A model generated the notes under the pieces. That model ran no database searches. It was not told the DNA's origin and saw only the letters and a program-made list of their open reading frames with translations. The translations under genes were made by a program, and so were the position numbers. DNA of 64,000 bases from Lutibacter sp. HS1-25 (GTDB lineage: Bacteria; Bacteroidota; Bacteroidia; Flavobacteriales; Flavobacteriaceae). Shown here piece by piece: positions 47,664-55,490 of the stretch. Positions within the stretch are counted from its first letter, which is position 1. Every line of letters starts with the position of its first letter. The stretch is from the NCBI RefSeq assembly GCF_004121075.1, contig NZ_RHLN01000017.1, forward strand, positions 1 to 64,000, written 5' to 3'.

Positions 47664-50111
47664 TTGAGAAAATTCGCCTTTATCCTTTTTTTAATAACCA
47701 GCACATTTATTTACGCACAAACTGCTACAGTTAAAGGTGTTGTTAATAATGAGTTTAAAACACCTATTGAAGGTGTTGCAATTACTTGTGCTCAATACGG
47801 TGCAGAAACAAACCAAAAAGGAGAATATATTTTAACCATTCCGGCAGGTATTGATATTATCATAACATACTCACATGTAACTTATAAAACATTTGAAAAA
47901 AAATTCAACATTCCAAAAAACAAAACTTTAAACTATTCACCAACCTTAACAGTGAAAGTTGAAGAAATGGAAGAAGTAATTGTAAAAAACGAAACAAAAG
48001 AAGCACAAGGTATTTTAAAAATAGACCCTGCAGATGCCGTTAAAATTACAAGCGCTAAAGGTGGTGTAGAAACTGTATTATTGGCTTTACCTGGTGTAAA
48101 CAACAACAACGAATTAAGTACACAATATAATGTACGTGGTGGTAATTTTGATGAAAACTTGGTATATGTAAACGGAATTGAAGTTTACCGTCCTTTTTTA
48201 ATCAATTCAGGTCAGCAAGAAGGTTTGAGTTTTGTGAATGAAAATTTGGTGCAAAATATCAATTTTTCAGCTGGAGGTTTTCAGGCAAAATATGGCGATA
48301 AACTTTCTTCGGTTTTAGACATTACCTACAGAACTCCTAAAGAGTTTGCTGCAGGTGTTAATGCTAGTTTAATGGGTGCAAAAGCCAATGTAGAAGGTAC
48401 TTTATTTAACAATAAATTAAGCGCATTATTAGGTGCCAGATATCAAAACAATAGCATGTTTATTAATAGCAAAGATATTGAAACCAATACAAAACCTAAT
48501 TTTACCGATGTTCAATTGTTTCTTTCGTACTTTTTAAATTCAAAATTCAAAATCGACTTTTTAGGAGTTTATTCTTTAAATAACTATAACTACACGCCTA
48601 TTTCTAGAAAAACAAATTTTGGAACTTTAACTGATCCAAAAGAATTAATCGTTTTTTATGACGGACAAGAAAAAGACTCTTTTGAAACCTTATTTGGTGC
48701 TGTAAACGGTACTTATACTGTAAACGAAAATCTACACCTTGGTCTTACACTTTCTTCTTTTCATACTATTGAACAAGAGCGTTACGATATTTTGGCCAAC
48801 TATAATTTAAGTGAATTTGATTCTGATTTTAATTCAAAAGACATAGGAAATGATAATTCTTCTCCTCAATTTGGAACACAGTTAGATCACGCTCGAAACA
48901 ATTTAGATGCCTTAATAGGTGCTGTTGATTTTAAAGGAACTTATAAAAAAAATAAGCATCAAGTAGATTTTGGCATCAAATATAAACATGAAAATTTTAG
49001 AGATCAGTTAAAAGAATATGAAGTATTAGATTCTATTGGTTATAATGTTAGACCTTTAGGTAATATTTCTAACAATGAGCCTTACCAACCTTATGATGGA
49101 GCAATAGTTCCTTTTAATTATATCAATGCAAAAAACAATATATCTATCAATAGATTTGTTTTGTTTGCCCAATACAGTAAAAATTCATTTATAAATTCTC
49201 ATAAAATCTGGTATAATTTAGGGGGAAGAGCACATTATTGGACCGTTAGTGATGTTAACAATAAAAATGTAAATCAGGCTACATATAGTCTTAGAGGACA
49301 ATTTGCAATTAAACCAGATTGGGATAATGATATGCTTTTTAGAATTTCAGGAGGCATGTACAACCAACCTCCATTTTATGATGAACTTAGAAATCCGAAA
49401 GGAGAAATAATACCAACTGTAAAAGCTCAAAAATCATTACAAGCAGTAATTGGAAACGAATTTAGTTTTGATTTATGGAACAGACCTTTTAAGTTAATTT
49501 CTGAAGCATACTATAAACACTTAACCGATGTTAATATTTATACTGTAGACAATGTTAAAATTACCTATTTAGCCAATAACAATGCCGTTGCATATGCAGC
49601 TGGTTTAGATTTTAGGTTAAATGGTGAGTTTGTTCCTGGTACTGATAGTTGGATAAGTATTGGATTTTTAAAGACCGAAGAAAATTATGACAATTTAGGA
49701 TATATTGCTCGTCCTACAGATCAGCGATTTAAATTTGCGATGCTTTTTCAAGATTATATCCCAAATATTCCAAGTGTTAAAATGTATTTAAACTTGGTTT
49801 ATAATACCGGTGTTCCTGGTGGTTCTCCTGCAAATACAAATCCTTATAATTATCAAAACAGATTAAACGATTACAAAAGAGCAGACATTGGTATTACTTA
49901 TGTTTTTACCGATGCTAAAAATGTATCTCAAAAAACATGGCTAAAAGGCTTTAAAGAATTAGCTTTTGGAGTAGAAATTTTCAACTTATTTGATATTCAA
50001 AATTCTATTACAAATACCTGGGTAAGAGATGTGTATTCAAAAGAATATTATGCAATTCCAAATTATATGACCTCACGTGTTTTTAATCTGAAATTAGATA
50101 TGAAGTTTTAA
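47664..50111 (+). CDS. TonB-dependent receptor with carboxypeptidase-regulatory domain
   Basis: The 815-residue outer-membrane receptor has a signal peptide, an N-terminal CarboxypepD_reg-like domain (about 18-105), a plug (about 115-235: GGVETVLLALPGVNNNNELS, QYNVRGGNFDENLVYVNG), and a beta barrel ending in an aromatic residue (LKLDMKF). It probably imports a ligand across the outer membrane with energy from TonB. The SusD partner of a glycan system is absent, and no ligand can be assigned. TTG start at 47664, 9 bases after the M23 gene, with which it is probably co-transcribed. Confidence 0.93.
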   Translation: MRKFAFILFLITSTFIYAQTATVKGVVNNEFKTPIEGVAITCAQYGAETNQKGEYILTIPAGIDIIITYSHVTYKTFEKKFNIPKNKTLNYSPTLTVKVEEMEEVIVKNETKEAQGILKIDPADAVKITSAKGGVETVLLALPGVNNNNELSTQYNVRGGNFDENLVYVNGIEVYRPFLINSGQQEGLSFVNENLVQNINFSAGGFQAKYGDKLSSVLDITYRTPKEFAAGVNASLMGAKANVEGTLFNNKLSALLGARYQNNSMFINSKDIETNTKPNFTDVQLFLSYFLNSKFKIDFLGVYSLNNYNYTPISRKTNFGTLTDPKELIVFYDGQEKDSFETLFGAVNGTYTVNENLHLGLTLSSFHTIEQERYDILANYNLSEFDSDFNSKDIGNDNSSPQFGTQLDHARNNLDALIGAVDFKGTYKKNKHQVDFGIKYKHENFRDQLKEYEVLDSIGYNVRPLGNISNNEPYQPYDGAIVPFNYINAKNNISINRFVLFAQYSKNSFINSHKIWYNLGGRAHYWTVSDVNNKNVNQATYSLRGQFAIKPDWDNDMLFRISGGMYNQPPFYDELRNPKGEIIPTVKAQKSLQAVIGNEFSFDLWNRPFKLISEAYYKHLTDVNIYTVDNVKITYLANNNAVAYAAGLDFRLNGEFVPGTDSWISIGFLKTEENYDNLGYIARPTDQRFKFAMLFQDYIPNIPSVKMYLNLVYNTGVPGGSPANTNPYNYQNRLNDYKRADIGITYVFTDAKNVSQKTWLKGFKELAFGVEIFNLFDIQNSITNTWVRDVYSKEYYAIPNYMTSRVFNLKLDMKF

Positions 50112-50118
50112 TATTGTA

Positions 50119-51546
50119 TTATTCCTTCAACATTTCATCAATAAAATAAACATAAGTATCTTTTCCTTTTTCTAAAATTGAAACTGGAATTCGCTCATTT
50201 GTATTATGAATAAATTCTAAATATGATTTATTAAAAAATACAGGTGTAAATCCATAACCCGGTATTCCTTTAGATCTAAATATACCCAAATCGTTAAAAT
50301 TTGGAGAAAACATAGTAATTACATCATCAACTTCATATTGCAACTCCAGTGCCTTAATAATATTTTTAAAATACTTGTTTTTAGTGCTCGAATTTTCAAC
50401 TTGAGGCATCGCTTTTAGTATTTTTATTTTTACAGCAGTATCATCCATTTTTTTGATTAAATCTGCCATAAAATCTTCAGCAGATTCCAACGGTAACAAT
50501 CTACAGTCTAAATGAGCAATAACTTTATTTGGAATCACATTTATAGCTTCACCATGACTATCAATACTAGTTAAAGTAATTGTATTGGAAAATAACGAAA
50601 ATAACTCAGGTTGTTTTCTTAATTGTGGTATAACAATAAATTTAAATAATTTTGGATGCTTTAATATCCAACCTTTAAAACCACCTTGCAACTCTCCTAG
50701 TTGTTTTAAAACACAAATATTTAAATCGGTATAAATTGCTTTCTGTTTCTTTTTCAACAATTTGTACAATGCCGTATTCATTTCTTTGTTTGCATATTGT
50801 AAAGGAGTGATAGAACCATGACCTGAAGTTTCTGTAATCAATTCTAATTCTAACCACAAAGCTCTTTTATGAGCTACTGAAACAGAAAATACTGGTGTTT
50901 TTGAAGAGCTATCTATAAGACCTACAATTCCTGGGGGGCCTTCACCAATAACCACAGCTGCATTTAAATTGTTAAAATAATTTGCAATAACATATTTTAT
51001 ACCACCATTAGTTTGGGTTTCTTCACTTGAAACAGACAGCATACTTATATTATATGGTAGTTGAATATTGTTATACTTTTTTTTAATTTGAAGTACAGAA
51101 AATAACTGCATAATAGCATTTCCTTTATTATCAAATGCGCCTCTACCCCAAATTTCATTGTTAACTATTTCACCTGAAAAAGGAGCGTATGTCCAATCTG
51201 CAAAATCACCAACAGGAACAACATCAATATGATTTAAAAAAATAATATTTGGTTTTTGACTTGAAAGTGGATACAATGAAGCAATAAAATTATAATTACC
51301 ATTTTCGTCTCCCATTTGCTGTACAAACAAACCATTTTCAGTACAAATTTCTTTTAAAAATAATCCAGCAGCTTTTTCATTTCCTGAAATTGAATTGTAT
51401 TTTATATACATACTCAATGCATTTTCTATACTTACAGATTCACCTTTGTAAACTACTGAACTTTCATTTCGTATATTTTGACTGCCTACATAGTAAGTAC
51501 CTAATATCAAACAAAATAACAACAATAAATATTTATTAAATTTCAT
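50119..51546 (-). CDS. M20-family metallopeptidase (carboxypeptidase S-like)
   Basis: The 475-residue protein has a signal peptide and the M20 dizinc motifs: LNHIDVVPVG (His), GRGAFDNKGN (Asp), the catalytic/metal pair SSEETQTNGG, and a lid domain with VAHKRALWLELELITETSG-like strands. It resembles yeast carboxypeptidase S/aminoacylase-type enzymes that hydrolyse peptides or N-acyl amino acids. Location is periplasmic or extracellular. Convergent with the TonB gene, with only 7 bases between. Confidence 0.93.
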   Translation of the reverse strand: MKFNKYLLLLFCLILGTYYVGSQNIRNESSVVYKGESVSIENALSMYIKYNSISGNEKAAGLFLKEICTENGLFVQQMGDENGNYNFIASLYPLSSQKPNIIFLNHIDVVPVGDFADWTYAPFSGEIVNNEIWGRGAFDNKGNAIMQLFSVLQIKKKYNNIQLPYNISMLSVSSEETQTNGGIKYVIANYFNNLNAAVVIGEGPPGIVGLIDSSSKTPVFSVSVAHKRALWLELELITETSGHGSITPLQYANKEMNTALYKLLKKKQKAIYTDLNICVLKQLGELQGGFKGWILKHPKLFKFIVIPQLRKQPELFSLFSNTITLTSIDSHGEAINVIPNKVIAHLDCRLLPLESAEDFMADLIKKMDDTAVKIKILKAMPQVENSSTKNKYFKNIIKALELQYEVDDVITMFSPNFNDLGIFRSKGIPGYGFTPVFFNKSYLEFIHNTNERIPVSILEKGKDTYVYFIDEMLKE

Positions 51547-51771
51547 AAATGCACTACATTAAAACGATTTTAAAATTTGAAATAAAATAATCAAGCTTTT
51601 AAAATAATGATTAAATAATTTATGGTAAAAATCACAGCCTCTAAAGTAAACAATTATTAAAACAATTGATTAGAATTATAATTTCTAATTCATTTTTTTA
51701 CAAATTGAATAAATATTATTCAAAATTAAATCGTAAATTAGTTTGACTAATCAACTTTAAATCTAGTAATT

Positions 51772-52275
51772 ATGAAAAATTATTTAATATTACTATTTGC
51801 CTTTTCAATGTTATTTTCTTGCCAAAAACGTTACACAACATCTTCACCAGAAATTGACATTGCCAAAAAACATTTAGAAGCCTACGAAAATGGCGATTGG
51901 GAAGTTTGGAAAGAGCAATATACAGATAGCTCAAAAATATACCATAACAATTGGGATGTTGCATTAACTAGTACCCAAGCTTTAAAAGGACATCAATTGA
52001 TTATTTCTTATTTAAATTTTTACGAATACGTTGATGAACCTATCTTTTTTGAAATGATTGTTGATGATGATGGAAAAAAATGGGTGAATTTTTGGGGTGT
52101 TTGGCACGGAATTATGGCAAATACTGAAACCGAAATAAAAGTTCCTGTACATTTATCTATTAATTATGAAAATGGTAAAGTTGTAGAGGAATATGGTTTT
52201 TGGGATACCAGCAAATTAATAGAAGCTTTAGATGAATCTGACCTTGAACAACCCGAAATAGTAAGTATTGAATAA
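51772..52275 (+). CDS. SnoaL/NTF2-like lipoprotein
   Basis: The 167-residue protein has a lipobox (LFSCQ), then an NTF2/SnoaL-like cone fold: IDIAKKHLEAYENGDWEVWK, YTDSSKIYHN, and the strands VNFWGVWHGIM and VEEYGFWDTSKL. SnoaL-like folds bind small ligands or act as isomerases, but many are non-catalytic. No function can be assigned. Monocistronic, predicted to be a periplasmic lipoprotein. Confidence 0.8.
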   Translation: MKNYLILLFAFSMLFSCQKRYTTSSPEIDIAKKHLEAYENGDWEVWKEQYTDSSKIYHNNWDVALTSTQALKGHQLIISYLNFYEYVDEPIFFEMIVDDDGKKWVNFWGVWHGIMANTETEIKVPVHLSINYENGKVVEEYGFWDTSKLIEALDESDLEQPEIVSIE

Positions 52276-52417
52276 ATTTCAACGTTTTTTTTCTTCCAAA
52301 AAAATCTGTCTAAAAAGTATCAATAACTAAAATTCTAAAGTTACTTTAGGTTTAGGTTAAAAATTGTTATACTTTATGGACAGTTTTTTTATGTAAAAAA
52401 ATAAAATAAATTTAAAA

Positions 52418-52573
52418 ATGGCAAAAACAGGACGTCCAAAAAACACCGTAAACAAAGCAAAACATTCTAAGCTAATGAAACAAAAACAAAATAAATTAAA
52501 AGAAAAAAAATTAGCAAATGCCGAGCGTTTAAAAGCAATTATTAGAAAAAGTCAGGAAGAAAAAGAGGTTTAG
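52418..52573 (+). CDS. Small basic AT-hook-like protein (51 aa)
   Basis: This 51-residue protein is short enough to be missed by length cut-offs. It opens AKTGRPKNTVNKAKHSKLMK, where TGRPKN fits the AT-hook core GRP flanked by basic residues, and continues as a Lys/Arg-rich amphipathic helix (KLKEKKLANAERLKAIIRK). It has an ATG start, a clean stop and AT-rich promoter-like sequence before it. A DNA- or RNA-binding role is likely from composition. It precedes the S24 repressor gene by 168 bases on the same strand. Confidence 0.72.
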   Translation: MAKTGRPKNTVNKAKHSKLMKQKQNKLKEKKLANAERLKAIIRKSQEEKEV

Positions 52574-52625
52574 GTATAGACTTTCAAGACTTTTAACCTT
52601 TAATTACCCAAAATACGCCACTTTA

Positions 52626-52633
52626 TACCTTTG
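52626..52633 (+). promoter_or_regulatory. Candidate -7 box upstream of the S24 repressor gene (TACCTTTG)
   Basis: TACCTTTG fits TAnnTTTG and lies about 108 bases before ATG 52742. Two further partial copies of TA(C/T)CTTT follow within 25 bases. The long leader between here and the ATG carries inverted and direct repeats that could be operators. Confidence 0.4.
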
Positions 52634-52700
52634 TATCTTTATACCTTTAAATACAAACTTTTTTCAAAAAATTTGGTAGTTTTAAAATTTAACATATCTT

Positions 52701-52739
52701 AGCTTATATAATTAGCAATATACGCTCACATAATAAGCT
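52701..52739. promoter_or_regulatory. Candidate operator: AGCTTAT inverted repeat before the repressor start
   Basis: AGCTTAT (52701-52707) and ATAAGCT (52733-52739) form a perfect inverted repeat with a 25-base spacer that ends 2 bases before the ATG. Within it, TTAGC followed by a TATA-like stretch occurs twice in tandem. An autoregulatory repressor could bind here, but the sequence alone does not prove it. Confidence 0.35.
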
Positions 52740-52741
52740 TT

Positions 52742-53515
52742 ATGAATTACTTAGCAAAAAACATCAAACATTTACGAACATTAAAAGGTTTAACTCAAGA
52801 ACAGTTTTCGAGTATTTTAAACGTATCTCGCTCTAGAATAAGCTCCTATGAAGAAGATAGAGCAATACCTCCCATTGATTTTTTGGTCGCTTTATCTAAT
52901 TATTTCAACATACCAATTGATGCTTTTATAAAAAATGATTTGTCTTCAGCAACAGATGCTTCGTTTATTGAAATTGGTAACAAGCGCGTTTTATTTCCAA
53001 TTACTGTAAATTCTGAAGATGAAGAATTTATAGATTTGGTTCCTACTGAAGCTTCCGCTGGCTATTTACGTGGTTATGCAGATCCAGAATATATAGAACA
53101 TTTAAGCAAAATTAAATTGCCTTTTTTACCAACTGGTACACACAGAGCGTTTCCAATTAAAGGAGATTCTATGCTTCCTGTAAAAAGTGGTTCTTATATT
53201 GTTGCTCGTTTTGTTGATGATATTAGAAATTTAAAAAGCGGTAGAACCTATATTGTTTTAACGCTAAATGACGGACTTGTTTACAAACGTGTTTACGATA
53301 AAATTGAAGAGCATAATATGTTACTTTTAGCATCTGACAATAAAAAATACGATCCTTATTATGTACCTATAGAAGAAGTCATGGAATTGTGGGAATTTAC
53401 TTGCAGTATCAACACGCAAGAGTATGACGAGCACGAATTAAAAATTAGCAGTATCGCTGGAATGCTAACACAATTAGGTGTAGAATTAAAAGAATTACAA
53501 AAAACCATTCATTAA
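52742..53515 (+). CDS. XRE-type repressor with LexA/UmuD-like S24 peptidase domain
   Basis: The 257-residue protein has an HTH_XRE domain (about 5-65: KGLTQEQFSSILNVSRSRIS) and an S24 peptidase-like domain (about 95-225). It has FPIKGDSMLPVKSG with Ser143 and LVYKRVYD with Lys182. The spacing of 39 residues is close to the 37 of LexA and UmuD. EASAGYLRG has an Ala106-Gly107 bond 37 residues before Ser143, matching the cleavage site to Ser spacing in LexA and UmuD (35-36). It should be a self-cleaving repressor triggered by RecA filaments. Its stop overlaps the next gene's ATG by 1 base (TAATG). Confidence 0.9.
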   Translation: MNYLAKNIKHLRTLKGLTQEQFSSILNVSRSRISSYEEDRAIPPIDFLVALSNYFNIPIDAFIKNDLSSATDASFIEIGNKRVLFPITVNSEDEEFIDLVPTEASAGYLRGYADPEYIEHLSKIKLPFLPTGTHRAFPIKGDSMLPVKSGSYIVARFVDDIRNLKSGRTYIVLTLNDGLVYKRVYDKIEEHNMLLLASDNKKYDPYYVPIEEVMELWEFTCSINTQEYDEHELKISSIAGMLTQLGVELKELQKTIH

Positions 53516-54915
53516 TGTATGCAATTGTAGATATAGAAACATCGGGACATAGTTCTAAAATTACTGAAATTTCCATCTTTATTTTTGATGGTAAAAAGGT
53601 AATTGATGAATATACTACTTTGGTAAATCCAGAGTGTGTGATTCCGCCATTTATAACAAATTTAACCGGTATTACCAATGCTATGGTTGGCAGTGCTCCA
53701 AAGTTTTACGAAATTGCTAAAAAAATTGAAGAAATTACAGCAGATACTATTTTTGTAGCGCATAATGTAAATTTTGATTACAATATTATTCAACAAGAAT
53801 TTAAAGATTTAGGATTTGAGTTTAAACGAAAAAAATTATGTACGGTTCGATTGTCTCGAAAATTAATTCCTGGTTTAAGTTCTTATAGTTTAGGATCTCT
53901 TTGCGCAACACAAAATATTGTAATAAACGATAGACATCGTGCAAAAGGAGATGCTGAAGCAACAACTATTTTATTTGAAAAACTAATAAAATTAGATAAA
54001 AATGAAGAAGTTTTTAACTCGTTTTTAAACCCACGTTCACGCCAAGCAACACTTCCACCGTTATTGTCAAAAAAAACAGTTGATGAACTTTCTGAAAAAA
54101 CAGGTGTTTATTATTTCAAAAATGAAAAAAACGAAATTATTTACGTTGGCAAAGCAAACAATATAAAGCAACGAGTTTTAAGTCATTTTTACGACAAATC
54201 TAAAAAAGAAGTTACCATGTGCTTAGAAACTGCCCAAGTAACTTTTACTGAAACTGGCAGCGAATTGGTGGCACTTTTATTAGAATCTGCTGAAATTAAA
54301 AAAATATTTCCAAAATTTAACCGCGCACAACGCAGAGCTCAAGAAAGTGTTGGATTGTTTAGTTATGAAGACAGAAATGGCATTATTCATTTGGCATTTA
54401 ACAAATTAAAGTTAATTCCAAATCCGCTTATGAAATTTCACAACACAACTGAAGTGCGTTCTTTTTTAGAAAAACTATGTGAAGAATATAATTTATGTCC
54501 AAAATATTGTCATTTACAATCCAAATTAGATAACTGTTTTCATTATCAAATAAAAGAATGTAGGGGTGTTTGCAGCGATAAAGAAACTGTTGAAAATTAT
54601 AACGAACGAGTAATTGAAGCCATTCAATCTTTTCAATTTGAAACTGAAAATTTTGTGATTAAAGAAGCTGGAAGAACATCTAATGAAAATGCTTATATTT
54701 TAATTATCAATGGAATATATAAAGGTTTTGGTTATGAAAACAATAAAAAAACACTGACTTCAGCAACTGATTATCTTAAAGTTATAGATGAACAAAAAGA
54801 CAATAATGATGTTAAACGAATCTTAAATTCGTACCTTAAAAAAAACAGTAAAACTGTAAAACATATTTCTATTGAAGATTTAGAGCCACAAACTTTTAAC
54901 CTATTTTCTTATTAA
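53515..54915 (+). CDS. DnaQ-type exonuclease fused to GIY-YIG (UvrC/Cho-like) nuclease
   Basis: The 466-residue protein has an N-terminal DEDDh exonuclease (about 1-165) with AIVDIETSG (Asp6, Glu8), FVAHNVNFDYN and HRAKGDAEAT. A GIY-YIG domain (about 190-270) follows: KTGVYYFKNEKNEIIYVGKA, IKQRVLSHF and the ELVALLLESAEIKK glutamate helix. The C-terminal part contains a cysteine cluster (CPKYCHLQSKLDNC, CRGVC) that could bind zinc or iron-sulfur. The combination resembles DnaQ-UvrC-type fusions such as the E. coli Cho relative in some bacteria. It probably incises and degrades damaged DNA. Translationally coupled to the S24 repressor. Confidence 0.92.
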   Translation: MYAIVDIETSGHSSKITEISIFIFDGKKVIDEYTTLVNPECVIPPFITNLTGITNAMVGSAPKFYEIAKKIEEITADTIFVAHNVNFDYNIIQQEFKDLGFEFKRKKLCTVRLSRKLIPGLSSYSLGSLCATQNIVINDRHRAKGDAEATTILFEKLIKLDKNEEVFNSFLNPRSRQATLPPLLSKKTVDELSEKTGVYYFKNEKNEIIYVGKANNIKQRVLSHFYDKSKKEVTMCLETAQVTFTETGSELVALLLESAEIKKIFPKFNRAQRRAQESVGLFSYEDRNGIIHLAFNKLKLIPNPLMKFHNTTEVRSFLEKLCEEYNLCPKYCHLQSKLDNCFHYQIKECRGVCSDKETVENYNERVIEAIQSFQFETENFVIKEAGRTSNENAYILIINGIYKGFGYENNKKTLTSATDYLKVIDEQKDNNDVKRILNSYLKKNSKTVKHISIEDLEPQTFNLFSY

Positions 54916-54920
54916 TTAAT

Positions 54921-55391
54921 ATGAAAGCAGTTACAGTAAAGCAGCTAAAAACAGCATTAAACAATTGTTCGCAAAGTGAAATGATTGAACTATGCCTTCA
55001 ATTGGCAAAATTTAAAAAAGAAAATAAAGAATTACTTACTTATGTTTTATTTGAATCTGATTATGAAGAAGGTTATATTGAAACTGTAAAATTAGAAATA
55101 GACGAACAATTTGAAGAAATCAATACAAAAACCTATTACTTTATAAAAAAGAGTGTTCGTAAAATTTTAAGGAACATTAAAAAGTATATCCGTTATTCAA
55201 AAAAGAAAGAAACAGAAATTGAACTTCTACTCTATTTTTGTAAAAAATTAAAATCACTTAGACCATCTATAAACAACAACAGCGTTTTAAAAAATATTTA
55301 TTTACGTGAAATTGCTTCCATTCGTAAAAAAATAGTACTACTTCACGAAGATTTACAGTACGATTATAATTTAGCGTTGAATGAGTTGTAA
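54921..55391 (+). CDS. Conserved helical protein of the repressor-nuclease operon, unknown function
   Basis: The 156-residue protein is mostly helical and charged (VKQLKTALNNCSQSEMIELC, KKSVRKILRNIKKYIRYSKKK). It has no signal peptide and no family I can name. It starts 5 bases after the nuclease gene and is read in the same direction, so it is a third gene of the operon. It could be a nuclease accessory or regulator. Confidence 0.8.
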   Translation: MKAVTVKQLKTALNNCSQSEMIELCLQLAKFKKENKELLTYVLFESDYEEGYIETVKLEIDEQFEEINTKTYYFIKKSVRKILRNIKKYIRYSKKKETEIELLLYFCKKLKSLRPSINNNSVLKNIYLREIASIRKKIVLLHEDLQYDYNLALNEL

Positions 55392-55458
55392 GTTTTAAGT
55401 TCACAGTATTCAATGGTCGTTTCTGGTCATATCACAAGAAACCAAACCCAAATTTGTA

Positions 55459-55487
55459 ATTCGAAATTCAAAATTCGAAATTCAAAA
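55459..55487. repeat. Tandem AATTCGAAATTCA repeat
   Basis: Two near-exact copies of AATTCGAAATTCAAA lie in tandem, each palindromic around TTCGAA. They fill the gap between the operon at 55391 and the convergent ABC transporter gene, whose stop is at 55491. I recognise such AATTCGNAATTC arrays as common in flavobacterial intergenic regions. Confidence 0.5.
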
Positions 55488-55490
55488 ATA

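Noticed and set aside
45942-50111. Polysaccharide utilisation locus around the TonB receptor
   Set aside because: There is no SusD-like gene, no carbohydrate-active enzyme and no regulator next to the receptor, so it is not a PUL.
53515-54915. Full UvrC protein
   Set aside because: The N-terminal half is a DEDDh exonuclease, and the UvrC endonuclease (RNase H-like) and HhH domains are missing; it is a DnaQ/GIY-YIG fusion instead.
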